Of a stretch of DNA of 64,000 bases, positions 42,823 through 54,354 are shown piece after piece. The DNA is taken from positions 1,302,001 to 1,366,000 of the forward strand of contig JAGYXB010000440.1 of NCBI GenBank assembly GCA_022495005.1, written 5' to 3'. The notes beneath the pieces are model-generated. The model was not told the DNA's origin, did no database searches, and saw nothing but the letters and a program-made list of their open reading frames with translations. Source of the stretch: Rhyacophila brunnea. Lineage: Eukaryota > Arthropoda > Insecta > Trichoptera > Rhyacophilidae. Positions within the stretch are counted from its first letter, which is position 1; the number at the start of each line of letters is the position of its first letter. The translations under genes and the position numbers were made by a program.

Positions 42823-43335
42823 ATCAAATCAAAATCAAAATCAAATCAAATCAAATTTATTTATCTTACATATAATGAACATAACAAATTATAAATTCAA
42901 AGTGTTCACGACATGACATAAAAGAAGTGCTTATAATTTTTAAAAATAAAAATACAGAGAAGTGTGAGTTAATAATACAATAAGTACTAAAATAAGAAAA
43001 GAAATAAAATAAAATAACAAAAATAACAAAATAATAAAATAAAAGTAGATGGAAGCACACAAAGTGAAATTTGATAGACCCTATCTTAAAAACTTATAAA
43101 ACAGCGTTCACCTAAATTCACACTCACGTAAGTGGGATATATCAATATCCGAAGCGATTTCATTAAACATGGTTATTGCCCTCCCAATTGGCATTCTAAT
43201 GGCAGGTTAGTTCTGCACCGTGGGAGAACAAACAACGGATGCCCTCGATTCCTAAGGTAATTATCAGAGACACACAAGCCAACACCACCAAGAATGGCAC
43301 ATTTCACATTTACGCCGCGTATATACTTAGTTCGA
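42823..43335 (-). mobile_element. LINE 3' fragment with AAATC-type tail
   Basis: It matches the 3' region of the LINE at 1500-2330, including GAAGCGATTT, CCCAATTGGCATT and GGGAGAACAAACAAC on the plus strand. The microsatellite at 42825-42862 (AAATC units on the plus strand) is likely its 3' tail. 5'-truncated, non-coding. Confidence 0.75.
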
Positions 43336-43499
43336 GTGTGGCAAGGTGTGTAGAATCGATATCTAATAAAACTCTATTTTTTATGACTATTTCTTCCACG
43401 TTTATATTATCAACATCTACTAATTTAGAGAAATCCTTGAATCTCACGTTAAACTCTGCTAGCAACTTTGATACGTGATTTAAATACTGACTAAGTTTT

Positions 43500-43690
43500 T
43501 TTGACTTTTATTTTTAAATATTTCAAATAATGCCTACCCGGCTTTAATAAAACCCTCATTCGTATGTTTCATTAAAACATCTGCTACTACTAAAAAAGCC
43601 ACGGTAGCTGTCTTGCATTTTCATTAAATTTGGTGAGAAAAGACTGCTGACCAGACAATTGTGATTACAATTGTCTCACTTTATTTTTAC
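43500..43690 (-). pseudogene. hAT transposase N-proximal fragment
   Basis: On the minus strand QQSFLTKFNENARQ is followed, after stops and shifts, by DVLMKHTNEGFIKAG. ZBED5-like transposases have a Gln-Gln-x-Phe motif, then an Ala-Ser-x-x-Val-Ala region, then a Lys-Pro-x-x-x-x-Glu-x-x-Ile-Lys stretch in this place. Non-functional. Confidence 0.6.
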
Positions 43691-43739
43691 GGAACTCAGT
43701 ACCAGATATACCGTATGTACCGGATAATTTCCATCATAG

Positions 43740-43870
43740 TTTCCATGGACGGTATGAAAATGTCTTTCAATGTTGTCTCTTTTCGGGATTGATACACTCG
43801 AGTGCAAATAATACAAATATATTTTTCAGTTGACTGAAAACAATCCTCTTCCCATTCATTATGATATTGT
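43740..43870 (-). pseudogene. BED-type zinc finger start of hAT transposase
   Basis: Within the minus-strand frame 43696-43986 the segment NEWEEDCFQSTEKYICIICT is followed by RKETTLKDIF. The Cys-x-x-Cys pair after an aromatic-rich start, and the spacing to the Lys-x-x-x-Leu-Lys segment, resemble the BED finger that begins these transposases. The expected histidine pair is not intact. Confidence 0.55.
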
Positions 43871-43999
43871 TGGCAAACTTGTTGGAATGACTCATATGGG
43901 CAAATAAGACAAGAAATAGTACAATATAATATATTATTATGTATGCGACCGACCAAAAATACCTTCGCGATCGACGCACTGGCCATCCCTGCTTTATAC

Positions 44000-44470
44000 C
44001 TATTCGTGTCGGTCTATTTTTCAAATTTAGAATGTGCGGTTACGTGTAGCATTCACCCTTACCCATTAATACTTTTTCTCCCTGTCTCGCTCCATCTTAA
44101 ACATTTTCATACACATAATGTAATTTCTTTTATGCGTTATAAATAATTTAAGACAAATATATTTATAAGGTAAACAATATAAGTAAAAACCCACTTAAAA
44201 AAATATTTAGTTTCAATTCGTGACGTTATAATTTTCAGTCATTTGAAATTGTAGTTATAATAATAAAATAGTTAACTTATTATTGTAATGTAATTCCGTT
44301 AGTACGTCTGTATGTCGCGAGAATATCGTAAAATCTCAAATGCATGGATATCGCTGCCAAATGCATATGCTCTAACTGAGATATCGTCAAGAAATTTAAA
44401 CAATTCACCCAAAGTATTTTTTAAAACTATTATGTACTCAAGTCATTAGTATCATAAAATATTGTATACT
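44000..44470. other. Unassigned sequence
   Basis: Nothing recognised. Confidence 0.4.
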
Positions 44471-44478
44471 ATAGTAGG

Positions 44479-44886
44479 CATGGCCCCCATATCCTGAAGC
44501 GGGCCCCAAGGCTAGGATCTTTGTCGGCCCCCCTACCTATCGCTAAGGATACCGGCAGTGTGGCGCTCCACAGTAGCATTTTCCAAATGGCGTTCACGGT
44601 AAAATTTTAAGGGTACCTTTTAGTGTATTTTTAATACTTACATCCACTTGAATTATGAAGTTATCACGTAACGACGCAATTAAAAATTACATCGCACAAC
44701 CACATATTTTAAAATATAGCCATTAATAAAGGAAAATAGCGCCGCAGGCGACTTTTTTAACTGTATTAGAGCAAATTTGTGATGTGTGTTTATCTCACTT
44801 ATTTGGTCGATACGCCACGCCGGGCCCCCCGTGAGCAAGGGCCCCCAGGCTAGAACTCTGTCAGCCCCTCCCTTGTGGGGGCCATG
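44479..44886. mobile_element. hAT-like MITE with GGCCCC-rich ends, perfect duplication (family H6)
   Basis: ATAGTAGG at 44471-44478 and 44887-44894 is a perfect 8-bp duplication. The ends share CATGGCCCCCA as an inverted repeat. The interior contains AGGATCTTTGTCGG and AGAACTCTGTCAG-like strings facing each other near the two ends. A partial relative is at 36146-36650. Confidence 0.92.
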
Positions 44887-44889
44887 ATA

Positions 44890-45213
44890 GTAGGTATACG
44901 AGGGTTGTCCATTTTTTGTGGTTAGCGATTCGATCTTCAACATATAGTCACTTTTTAAAGCTGCAAGATTGATACATAGGTGCGGAAGCTTGTATGAATC
45001 TCTGATAAGCACATTTTCGACAATGTCATGCAGTGGTAGTAAAAACACCACCATGGTCATCCTCCCGATAGGTTTTAGAGTGTATTTTTGAAGATATACT
45101 TCTTTTGGGGCGTTTGGTAGAAAGTGAAATGGAGAGCTGCGCGCGCACACCGTTACGAAAGTGCGCGACAGTATGAAGTTAGCTGCGAATCCTTCAGCTA
45201 TATACAAACGCAA
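44890..45213 (-). other. Open frame of unknown nature, entering the H6 element
   Basis: A minus-strand frame runs from 45213 for about 108 codons before it enters the inserted element at 44886 and continues there by chance to 44680. The first part (MRLYIAEGFAANFILSRTFV and onward) shows no family motif that I know. The plus strand is closed. It is more CG-rich than its flanks. It may be a relic of coding DNA or chance. Confidence 0.25.
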
Positions 45214-45400
45214 GTTTGATTAAGTAGAATTGTTCCGTTGTCTAGGCAACGAATTTATTATTGTCGGCCATTTGCGATTCTTTACGTAAAGAAACGATTA
45301 AACGTCAGAGTGATAGTTACTTTAAAAATAAAAACAACGAGAACTAATTTAGTAATATAATTAATTGAGTTAGCATTTACTTGGTAGAATTCTATTTTAC

Positions 45401-45531
45401 AAGAAATGAAAATATAATTAATATTAAATTCTACAGGTTTTTAAAAAAGGTTTGTCGATAGGTATTTCGGTTGTAACACCATTGTCAAGTCTTTAAGAAT
45501 TATAATAATATTAATTATATTTTCATTTCTT
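45401..45531. repeat. Perfect 26-base inverted repeat
   Basis: 45401-45426 and 45506-45531 are exact reverse complements (AAGAAATGAAAATATAATTA at the outer end), separated by 79 bases. It could be a tiny TIR element. No target duplication is evident. Confidence 0.7.
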
Positions 45532-45716
45532 AGTAATATAAGTTAAAGTGTAACAAGTGTCCAATAAGCGGCCGTTTTTCTTGAGTGTGTAATTTAACAA
45601 GATAATTAAAAGCTAGTCGAAGAATCTAGGTTACCATAAGTTGTGTTTTTGTTTCGTTCACACACCGATTTTTTAAATTTTACTATTTATTATTATCTAT
45701 GATTATAATTCCGTCA

Positions 45717-46085
45717 CTAGATGTCCTCAGTAGCGCAACGGTTCACATAAGTACATGGAAATAATAATATATCGGGTGACGAACTTGCAATGTATGCATC
45801 AAACTGACAGCTACTCGAAATACACACACCCCAAGATCGGCGTCGGCGTCTACTCCGCGAAGTTAGACGTCGCGACGCGTCTTTTTCTACACAACTTTTT
45901 CCATAAACCGGTGATTTTAATACATTCCGCACGCCCCCTGTCACTTGTATACTATGAAGCATGCTTGACGTCTTTGAATTAAACTTTTGATTCATCTTTT
46001 GAATGCGGCATGCCTCTTCGGATGCAATTATACCGCATCGCGGGATATAACCGAAATTGTAATATATTTGAATAGAAAATGTCAT
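45717..46085 (-). other. Open frame of unknown nature in CpG-rich DNA
   Basis: The 122-codon minus-strand frame includes a basic run (SRSRRRRRSW) encoded by CpG-rich sequence at 45835-45885. The opposite strand is also open. No family is recognised; the composition alone makes it worth listing. Confidence 0.25.
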
Positions 46086-46381
46086 GTGGGACTGTTGGCG
46101 AATAAATTATTTATAATAACGAGGAATTATAATACAAAGAAAGGTATGCGTGAACTCAAATATTATAATAATACATTTAACTTCACTTGTCTTATAGTTA
46201 ACATTGTACACAGTTACCCACAATAGTTATTAGTAAATAGGAAACTTATATAGCACTTAATTCAAGTGAAATTCACGGTTAAATTTTCAAATAATTTCTA
46301 CCAAATTTTATAACAATTATAATTGTGCAGTAAAAAGTTGCAATCATATTATTATGTCAACAATCAGTTCTTTTTTTACCA

Positions 46382-46990
46382 TAGTCGATACTAAGAAGAT
46401 CCAGTGATGCCCGTGGGGGTAGGCAGATTGAGCCTCGCTTGGGGGCGGCAGTTACTCAAAGGGCGGCAAATCGAGGAGAATCATTTGGAATATATAGAAA
46501 TAGCTACCTAAACTTAGTAATAACGAAAACACCGTTCCATTAAAAAATCACCTCACTGGTTTTGTCGGGTTCGCGATATCTAGTTTACTTTCGTTGCCCT
46601 TCGACGTCCTTGGTGAATAGAAACTACACGTGCAGATTTGCGAATAATTACAGTCTGATATTTCGTCAGTAATGTATCCATACAACATATTCTTAGATAT
46701 TGAACTCATGAAAGGATGATAAAAATACTGCATAAAAAATGGGGCGGCATTTTGGCGCTGCCTAGGGGCGGCATTTTATCAAGCGATGTCACTGAGAAGA
46801 TCATACTGGCCTCCATAGAGTAAAGGTTGTATTAACAGATTTTTATGAAATAGATGTTAGCCACTTGCTTAACCTATCAGGTCCATACTTTCATCCAAAC
46901 ACACTTAAAAAAACAATTAGTCTGTGAATTTTGCTATTCGAACCCGGGACGTTACAAGTTGACGCGGTAACTGCTCGGCCATTGTGGGTG
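46382..46990 (-). mobile_element. SINE S1 split by a hAT MITE
   Basis: The SINE tail starts before 46393 and continues at 46795 with ATCATACTGGCCTCC, then the body and head to about 46990 (B box complement CGAACCCGGG, A box complement GCTCGGCCATTG). A hAT element occupies 46402-46794. Confidence 0.85.
46402..46794. mobile_element. hAT-like MITE with GGGGGCGG-rich ends, perfect duplication (family H7)
   Basis: AGAAGATC at 46394-46401 and 46795-46802 is a perfect 8-bp duplication. The ends are CAGTGATGCCCGTGG and, on the other strand, CAGTGACATCGCTTG. A second copy at 61779-62271 aligns through most of its length. A TTTTGGCGCTGCCTAGGGGC string is shared near the right end. Confidence 0.93.
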
Positions 46991-47079
46991 TCAATGATGT
47001 TGTTAAATTATAATAGACAAGAAATCAACACAGGTATGTATAAAACGTACCTAAGATCAATAATAATTTATATATTTTA

Positions 47080-47160
47080 TTTATTTAAAAAAAAAACCAC
47101 ATACTAGTACCTACACAATAAATTATCAATTCGAGACGTTTACAACATGATATTTGTAAT
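47080..47160 (-). repeat. Short LINE 3' piece
   Basis: AAATTATCAATTCGAGACGTTTACAACATGAT-like sequence matches the 3' region of the LINE copies at 1500 and 42823. Confidence 0.5.
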
Positions 47161-47164
47161 AAAA

Positions 47165-47395
47165 AAAATAACAGTTAGGCTGCGCGGCTTAAGCATCAGC
47201 CTATATATAATCGTGGGTTCCAGGTTCGAATCCTGGGTCTGGCAAATACACGTCATATTGTTTTTCAATCTGTGTATAGACCTAATAGATTGAGCAAGTG
47301 TCTGACATCCATTTCTATTAAAAACAAAATCTGTTAATACAAACCTCCACTCTGTGGAGGCCCATATGATTTTATTGGGATCGGACATGGTCGGA
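47165..47395 (+). mobile_element. SINE S1
   Basis: Head with GGCTGCGCGGCTTAAGC and a perfect B box CAGGTTCGAATCCTGG; body TAGACCTAATAGATTGAG; tail CTCCACTCTGTGGAGGCCC and GATCGGACATGGTCGG. Close to the 29834 copy. Confidence 0.88.
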
Positions 47396-47399
47396 AAGA

Positions 47400-47967
47400 A
47401 TAACCTGACAATAATATTATCAGATTACAAATCGATTTTACTTTTTACTGGAACGATTATTATTTTATTTCGGTTGTAAAACCATAAAAAACGTATTGCC
47501 CAATCAGTCATTCAAAAAAAAAAACAGCTAAAGTCTCCCACTCACAAATATTTTTTACGGATAATATTACATTCAAAATGTATAAATGTACACATATCTA
47601 GTCAGAGTAATATTAATATGAAAATGTGTTGCCTAATATCATTAAAAAATGTTTCGAAAAATTCAGGTGGAACGCAGTGATTGATCAGGTGTATACATTT
47701 CATAAGCAGTCTCCAATCGATCATATTGACATTCGGCTTATCGAAAACATTTGAATTGTTTATTTCATATTTTCCAACCAATGAATTTTTACAGTGAAGT
47801 GCATCGTCACGGAAGCCCGCATAGGTTTAAAAAATAGTTTTTCTTCCCTTAAACCTTAGTGAGGTCTTCATTGGGTGGCTCAGTAATTCCTAAGCGGGGT
47901 TTTACGTGCTGTGTCAGGGGGTTGTATTATATTGATATTAAACTAAGTGACTACTTAGTTTAAAAAT
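47400..47967. other. Unassigned sequence
   Basis: Nothing recognised. Confidence 0.4.
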
Positions 47968-48450
47968 AATTACAAGATAAAAAGAACTTTTTATATACCA
48001 CGTTTTTAAATTTCCTGTTGAATCATATAAACTTGACAATTCTATGTATTAATAAATACTTTTTTTGTACTTGATAGAAATACTGAATAATTATAGATTA
48101 CTGAAATGTCATTTTGACATTTCATATCATGTATAGTAACGCACGTATATATTAATAATTTAGTTGCTAGAACCCCAGACCCCTAGCAACTAATAATAGT
48201 GTTTTATATAAATACCTTTCAATACAAAAAAGAATTAACTGAAAATGAATTCAATTCTGCTTAAAAATGGATAAAAGTATTAAAAGAATGCATTGTCATC
48301 GTGTTCTGATATATTCTAAAAGTTTCAAATGTCTAGCTAGTCGGGAAGTTAGTTAAAAACCTTCAATCGTCCAATAAAAATCTTGGACAAACAAGAAAAA
48401 ATTTGTACCGGACAAACAAGAATACGAGCTAACAAAAACGTGGTAATAAA
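47968..48450 (+). repeat. Dispersed repeat family R
   Basis: Matches 37540-38055, with a small deletion in the middle after ATAATAGTG. Confidence 0.82.
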
Positions 48451-49043
48451 ATAAAATGTCGTCAAGTCGCAAAACTTGCTTCGAAAAATTTGTAATAATG
48501 CTTTGGATTTTTTTAAAAATATTTTATAAATTGCATAACGCGTCGTTACAAAATTCAGGTTCTTGTCATCATCCTTGTACTTATACAATTTTTGTGTTTG
48601 TTTTTGTGTAGTTAAGTCGCTAGAGCGGATTTTGTGACTGTGAATGTTTATCTATGTTTTTGAAGTAACTAACGACTATGTTTGTACCAACAAGAAACCA
48701 AGGGATAAAATTTGATAAGTTACTCTGTCAATAATGAGTAATGTAGATACCAGTCCTTTTGTTTCCGCCAAAATGCTTTAAACTTACACCCTTGCGTTAC
48801 TGTTCACCACAGTATTGATATAATTCATAATTAAATACGTTTTACTGTCCATTTGCGAAAAATTATACTATATTTTCGAATAATATCACTTTTGAAAACG
48901 GATTTCATGGAGATGATAAATTTTTCATCTGTGCCTGCGGTGTAAACAAATTATCAGCTATTACGTATTTATCACATATTTAAATAATCGATTTATAATA
49001 ATTATAAAACCTAATAACGTAATATAGTAATTTTTTTAAGTAC
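48451..49043. other. Unassigned AT-rich sequence
   Basis: Nothing recognised. Confidence 0.4.
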
Positions 49044-49046
49044 TAA

Positions 49047-49929
49047 GGGTCGTATGCATGAGATTCCCAAATACTTTATAGGCCAAATACTGCTCATTTG
49101 TGTGCATGAGTCCAAATGTAATCTGTTGGTTAGCGACGTCATAATGTACCATGGCATCCGTATAATGGCAAACTTATAAAATTTCATTCCCCGGTCATTA
49201 ATTTAAAATTTTGAAATTGTAAATGTGTCTGAAAGTGTGTGAATGGTACCATATAAATTTAATAATCGTAAATGAATAATTATTATGCAACTTTAAATAA
49301 TTTATCAGTTATTTTATCACATTTTTTTTATAATTCTACTGTACGAAAGGATAAAGTATTCCCGATAAACATTTCTATTTGATGGCAATATATACAGTTA
49401 TATTATGACTAACTTCACTTCAATCACTTTTATTATTATGAGATGTCAAAACGGAATTAGAAATGACAGAAATGAAAATGGGTTTAGTTTAGAATGTAAT
49501 GTAATGATCTCTGTATAATATTATACAGATACAGCAGTAGGTACCTATCTTTGCGGTCGTTTAGCGGAGGTATTTTATCGTAATCTTACGTAAATCCATC
49601 TTATCCTACTATATATCTACCTTCCTATTATCTAGATTATAGACTATGGATCAAAATTATACGTATTTTGTAAACAGCACGACTAGGAACTGTTTTTAAG
49701 TTAAGTTCTCAAATGTTTTACAGAGTCTACAAAATGAACGAGGGCCTGAAGCAAACGTTTCTTGTAATGAATGCAATATTAAAATGACATTTGAAAGTGA
49801 CAGATGAAGCAGCCTTTTTAAATGACGTGTGACGTCAGATTGCTTACGTCACAAACAGTGCATACGCTATATGGTGTAAAATTGGTTAAATAGCTTATAA
49901 AGAATTTGGGAATCTCATATCTACGGCCC
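49047..49929 (+). mobile_element. Harbinger-like MITE (family B1), uninterrupted copy
   Basis: TAA at 49044-49046 and 49930-49932 fits the 3-bp duplication of PIF/Harbinger elements. The ends GGGTCGTATGCATGAGATTC and, on the other strand, GGGCCGTAGATATGAGATTC are inverted repeats of about 35 bases. It has no transposase. It shows the sequence that is split in the 30.8-35.4 kb copy. Confidence 0.8.
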
Positions 49930-50169
49930 TAAAAATAATAAGGGGTGGGGCATTCACGTCTACTTAAGGGTGGAATTTTGACTGGATTAACCAACGTCTG
50001 GTACGTTACATCCTTATTGTGTAATTAATACTTTGGACGCTGAAGACGCACATGCGCGTAATGACCAGGCGGCCGATCGATGTAATTAAAGTGCATTTTA
50101 AAGGTGCTAATTAAAAAATCATTATATAGTCAGCAGCGAATGAGTTAATATATGGACGATAATGTGTTC

Positions 50170-50250
50170 GGCTAGGTTCGGCAGGGGTTCCTCGAGATTT
50201 TATAAAATACTTCAAGGGCTCCACCGATCAAAAAGGTTAAGAATTACAGG
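50170..50250 (-). mobile_element. Solo hAT-like end
   Basis: On the minus strand ATTCTTAACCTTTTTGATCG is followed by GTGGAGCCCTTGAAG and GAGGAACCCCTG, a pattern common at Charlie-like hAT termini. No partner end was found. Confidence 0.45.
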
Positions 50251-50624
50251 AGTAGGTATATGTTATATTATTATACTTGTTACAGGGAATGGCTACTACT
50301 CATTTGTTTAACCCATTGGGTAATTTTGCTGAATCAAATTAATGTTGAGACACCCAAGTCAATTCCAGCGTCGCATCTTCACCTTAGGGCTCAAACGCAC
50401 GACACTGCAGTTTTTCTTGATCACTTCGATTCTAATCGGATGTATTTGGAATCATGTAAGACCTGCATCGACGAACGCCAACTGCTGTGTTGAGTATCTG
50501 AGCCTTTGGATATAATGCGAGGCTGCATAATACGCTCGGTTCCATGAATAAACAGAACATGATAATACAAAACTTGAATAAAGAGAACATGAAAAAAAGA
50601 ACGGTAACAAAACAGAACATGAAT

Positions 50625-51115
50625 AATTACAAGATAAAAAGAACTTTTTATATACCACGTTTTTAAATTTTCTGTTGAATCATATAAAATTGACAATTCT
50701 ATGTATTAATAATCTAGGACAAATAAGGCAACTGTCAACAAATCATTTTTTTGCTATTTTGCAACAAACAAACAAATATAGAATACTGAAATGACATTTT
50801 GATTTCCATAGTAACGCACGTATATATCAATAATTTAGTTGCTAGACCACCCCCTTAGCAACCAATAATAGTCGATTGGATTACGGATTTCTTCCGAAAT
50901 AACTTTTCATACAAAACAGAATAACTGAAAATGAATTCAATTCTACTTAAAGGTGGCTAAAAGTATTAAAAGAATGGATGTGCATCGTGTTCTGATATAT
51001 TCTGAAAGTTTCAAATGTTTAGCTAGTCGGGAAGTTAGTTAAAAATCGATTGCAAGATTTGTACTGGATAAACAACCACCGGACAAACAAGAATACGAGC
51101 TAAGAAAAACGTGGT
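50625..51115 (+). repeat. Dispersed repeat family R
   Basis: Near complete; closest by eye to the 37540 copy. GAACAGAACATG-like strings surround it (50540-50620) and recur at 51125 and 52240-52300, so the repeat may sit inside a larger old element. Confidence 0.82.
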
Positions 51116-51494
51116 AATAAAAAATAGAACAGTGACAAAACAGAACAGCAATAAATATAACTATGACCTTTGAGGAAAAATATAATATTTTATATTGAAA
51201 TTGTCGTAAGTATCTCTATATTATATTTTATAGATTTTTAATAAAAAAATTAAAAAAATCAAATTATATAATTTCTGCATTCCTAGTCGCTGGAAAACCT
51301 CAATTATACGGGACTCAACTCGGTAATATCGACAAGTTAGGTATATCTCGTCTTAATCAATCTAATATGTTCAAAATACTTGGGTGACTAGGTTCAACGA
51401 AATAATTAGTTAAATAAAGTTGTGCATGATTATCAAAATCAAGCAGAAAATTTGAGGTTTTAAACAACAATGCCAACATGCAGTGATTATAATA

Positions 51495-52125
51495 TAGGGA
51501 TTGCAATACCGGTATTTATAAACCGGTATTCAGTTATTATCCATACCGAAATACCGGTTTCAAAAATAAATAATACCGGTATTTTCGGTATTACGAAAGC
51601 ATACACGTTTATGTTTTTCTAAAATATTTTAATGTTATTTTTTCATTACTTACTACTATATTGCCGCCAAAAGTCAAATATATTGACTGAAACCAACAAA
51701 CAAAATCCTTTAAATTGTCACGATAAATTAAAATATTTCGAAGAAGAAAATATTCGTGGCGAATATGTAGAATTATTCTATAACTATTGATCCAACATTT
51801 ATAGTACATCCAACAAACGTTGGATTTGAGAGAGATTTTCCTGGACCCGGATTTATAGTATTTGCAAATATTAGCAGTTCTAAAATATTATGATATACTA
51901 AAATATAGGTATTGATAAAAATCAACAATATAAAATATGTAGGTAGATATTTTAGGTTGCTATAAAATATTGTTTTAAAAAAAATCTAGTGGTTATAATT
52001 ATTAATAGGTACTTCTTTTTTTCTATAATATCTATGTTTTGGCGAATACCGGTATTAATACCGGTATTCAATAAGAAATACCGAAATACCGGTATTGATA
52101 TATTCATTCGGTATTGGAATCCCTA
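51495..52125. mobile_element. hAT-like element with ATACCGGTATT arrays (family H3b)
   Basis: It begins TAGGGATTGCAATACCGG and ends CGGTATTGGAATCCCTA. ATACCGGTATT and partial units fill both subterminal regions. The terminal TAGGGATTCCAA is the same as in the 19549 element, although the subterminal repeat differs. The AT-rich flanks (TTATAATA and ATTATATA) do not give a clean 8-bp duplication. Confidence 0.82.
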
Positions 52126-52762
52126 ATTATATACCTATATTAAACATGTATAGATATTTCATTTATAAACTTAGATTTACTAGTATTTAATTAATAAAAT
52201 GATACTTACTTTTCCCCTGGCTGTTCTGTTTTGTCATCGTTTTGTTTCTTCATATTCTGTTTATTCATGTCCTGTTATATTATCAATTATCATGTTCTGT
52301 TTTGTCCGGTTACCGTCATTCCACGGCACGTCTAATACAAAGCATGCATCTATTTATTAATCATAAAACGTTATGAGGACACCACTGTCAGGTTGAGTAG
52401 GTATCAATTCCATGATAAAAATGAAATAAACATCAATGGATATTTTTATGTCTTGAAAATTGATATTTCCCAACACTTTCCACAAAGCGAAGGCGTGCGA
52501 CAAATTTATTTCCGAAGACAAACAACGTAAAGTTGAAATTATTACCTCGTTAAGTCGAGATACTTTGACTTTTAACGTTTAGTCACCAGAAACCATTTTC
52601 AACCTTTGAAGCATTGTGGGATTGTTTTATATTATCTGATCGTAAATGAAGTTATCAAAATCTTTATTTTATAATATGCAAGCTTTTGTTTAATTTAAAA
52701 TGTAGGTGTTTTTTTTGCTGCTTTTAACTGCTGTTTGGCGTTCTGTTTTTTTATGTTTTAAG

Positions 52763-53216
52763 CAGAGCGTTGGAGCAGAGCGTTGGAGCGGAGCTCGGAG
52801 CAGGAGCACGGAGCACTGGAGCAATGGGATTTTATCCGGAGCAGGAGCGGAGCCGGAGCACCGAAAATTTGTAGTACTCCACTGCTCCGGATGTTTTTTG
52901 TATTTTTAAATGTTCGTCCTAAAATCCAATGATAATAGTATATTTTGACACTTTGCAACACTGGAATTATTTGAAATATGGCAACACTGCCGAATGATAA
53001 ATAACCTCACTTTTTTGACAGAAGAGGCAAATTATGAGAGAATTAATATTAAAAATGACGATTATTCAATTTTAAAACTACTTATTGTTTTTTTTAACAT
53101 TTTTATACTACATGCTTATTAAAACTTTTTACCCGGAGCGGAGCCGGAGGAAGTATTAGGTCCCGGAACGGAGCTGGAGCGGAGCAACTCAAAAAAGGGT
53201 CCACTCCAACGATCTG
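52763..53216. mobile_element. hAT-like MITE with GGAGCGGAGC arrays (family H5), copy 2
   Basis: Ends CAGAGCGTTGGAGC and, on the other strand, CAGATCGTTGGAGTGG. Flanks GTTTTAAG and GTTTAAGA are equal if one T is lost. The left end has a 14-base tandem duplication (CAGAGCGTTGGAGC twice). Confidence 0.85.
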
Positions 53217-53311
53217 GTTTAAGAAGGCGTCTCAATTCCTCCTTTACAACTTCACTTAAATAATTTAGATCAGACAATATTAGCCAAAATATAATATACA
53301 TACTGGTTACA

Positions 53312-53712
53312 TGTTAATTGTACGTAAAATATGTCACCGTGACACAGCTCGCCGTGAGCTATCTTATATGACCGTATACTATACGGTATCCAATTTTATT
53401 AGATTCAATATGAATATTAACATATTGATATATTAACTATTATCATAGCTGATTTTGGCAAAATTCATGAATTCAAGAATGAAAACCTAACTTAAACAAA
53501 CTTAACAAATAATCCAGTATATCGGATATTTTCAAAATTTGTTTGCTAGTGGCTTCCTGTAAAGTGTTAACCGACAATAACCGTGTTTTATTTAGACATG
53601 AATTTATGTCAGTACTATACGACCCAAAGAGGTTGGATGGTCTTTAATATACGGCCATATATTTCCAAAACAACATTTCACGGTGAAGTGCCATACGGCG
53701 AACTGCATAGGT
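53312..53712. mobile_element. CCTAA-core element, larger variant, copy 2 (family T2)
   Basis: Matches 10413-10865, including GACCGTATACTATACGGT and AATAATCCAGTATATCGG. The CCTAA run has decayed to AACCTAACTTAAACAAACTT. Confidence 0.7.
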
Positions 53713-53964
53713 ACATAACATACATAACCAATCCTGATCGTCATTAAATAATATGCAAATAATTATATGACATTTTATTTTGTCTTTGTCATCTCTTTCT
53801 AACAAGAACACTATTAAAATCAGAACACAATATGTACGAAACATGGCTTATAATATAATTTTACAATATTTATTTTCAAAGGTAAACTTACCTACAATAA
53901 TTTTAAAAAAAAGCATCATCCAATGGCGATATTTTAGTGTACCGACTGTAATTTGGTGGTTCGG

Positions 53965-54060
53965 GTGGATATCTCCGGGCACTAGCCTTGAGTGATGATG
54001 AGCAATAAGTTCCGCAGTCTTGGGTTCAAGTCACTCACGTGCACACTGTCACAGATGTAT
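53965..54060 (+). repeat. tRNA-like repeat head
   Basis: TTGGGTTCAAGTCACTC has B-box form; the A box is weak. Possibly another SINE head. Confidence 0.35.
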
Positions 54061-54354
54061 CACCGCTTCACTGTCATAGCTTCGGTCTGTACAGGCCACC
54101 CTGTAGGTATATGTTTATTGTTTTAAATGTTTGCTGTTATTGGTTTCGGGGTCAGATTGGTAATGATAATAGTATTCCCAGGAGACATACAGGTATGAGA
54201 TTGATTAGAGTGGGTATCACAGCAAATTGACTCAATTTTTATTAGTACCACATCGGTATTGTGACCACACTGAAGCTCGATACATTTTTTTATTAAATTT
54301 CATGCTTCGTATTCTGTCGCTAGATACTACCACAGGATTGCTCTCCGCCATAAC

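Larger units (their letters stand above)
42052..43991 (-). mobile_element. hAT element with broken BED-type transposase, perfect duplication
   Basis: CTTTATAC at 42044-42051 and 43992-43999 is a perfect 8-bp duplication. The ends are CAGGGGTGGCCACAC and, on the other strand, CAGGGATGGCCAGTG. On the minus strand it holds three transposase pieces in the right order: a BED-finger-like start (43740-43870), a middle piece (43500-43690) and the C-terminal dimerisation region (42599-42781). A hairpin element (42378-42591) and a LINE fragment (42823-43335) have been inserted into it. Confidence 0.92.

Noticed and set aside
42825..42862. AAATC tract as a CRISPR-like or functional array
   Set aside because: It is a simple microsatellite at the 3' end of a LINE fragment, with no spacers.
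44680..45213. 177-codon minus-strand frame as one gene
   Set aside because: Its second part lies inside a hAT element with a perfect target duplication, so the frame is a chance fusion.
52706..52961. Opposed frames with Arg/Ser/Gly-rich peptides
   Set aside because: They are translations of the GGAGC arrays in the H5 element and not a protein.
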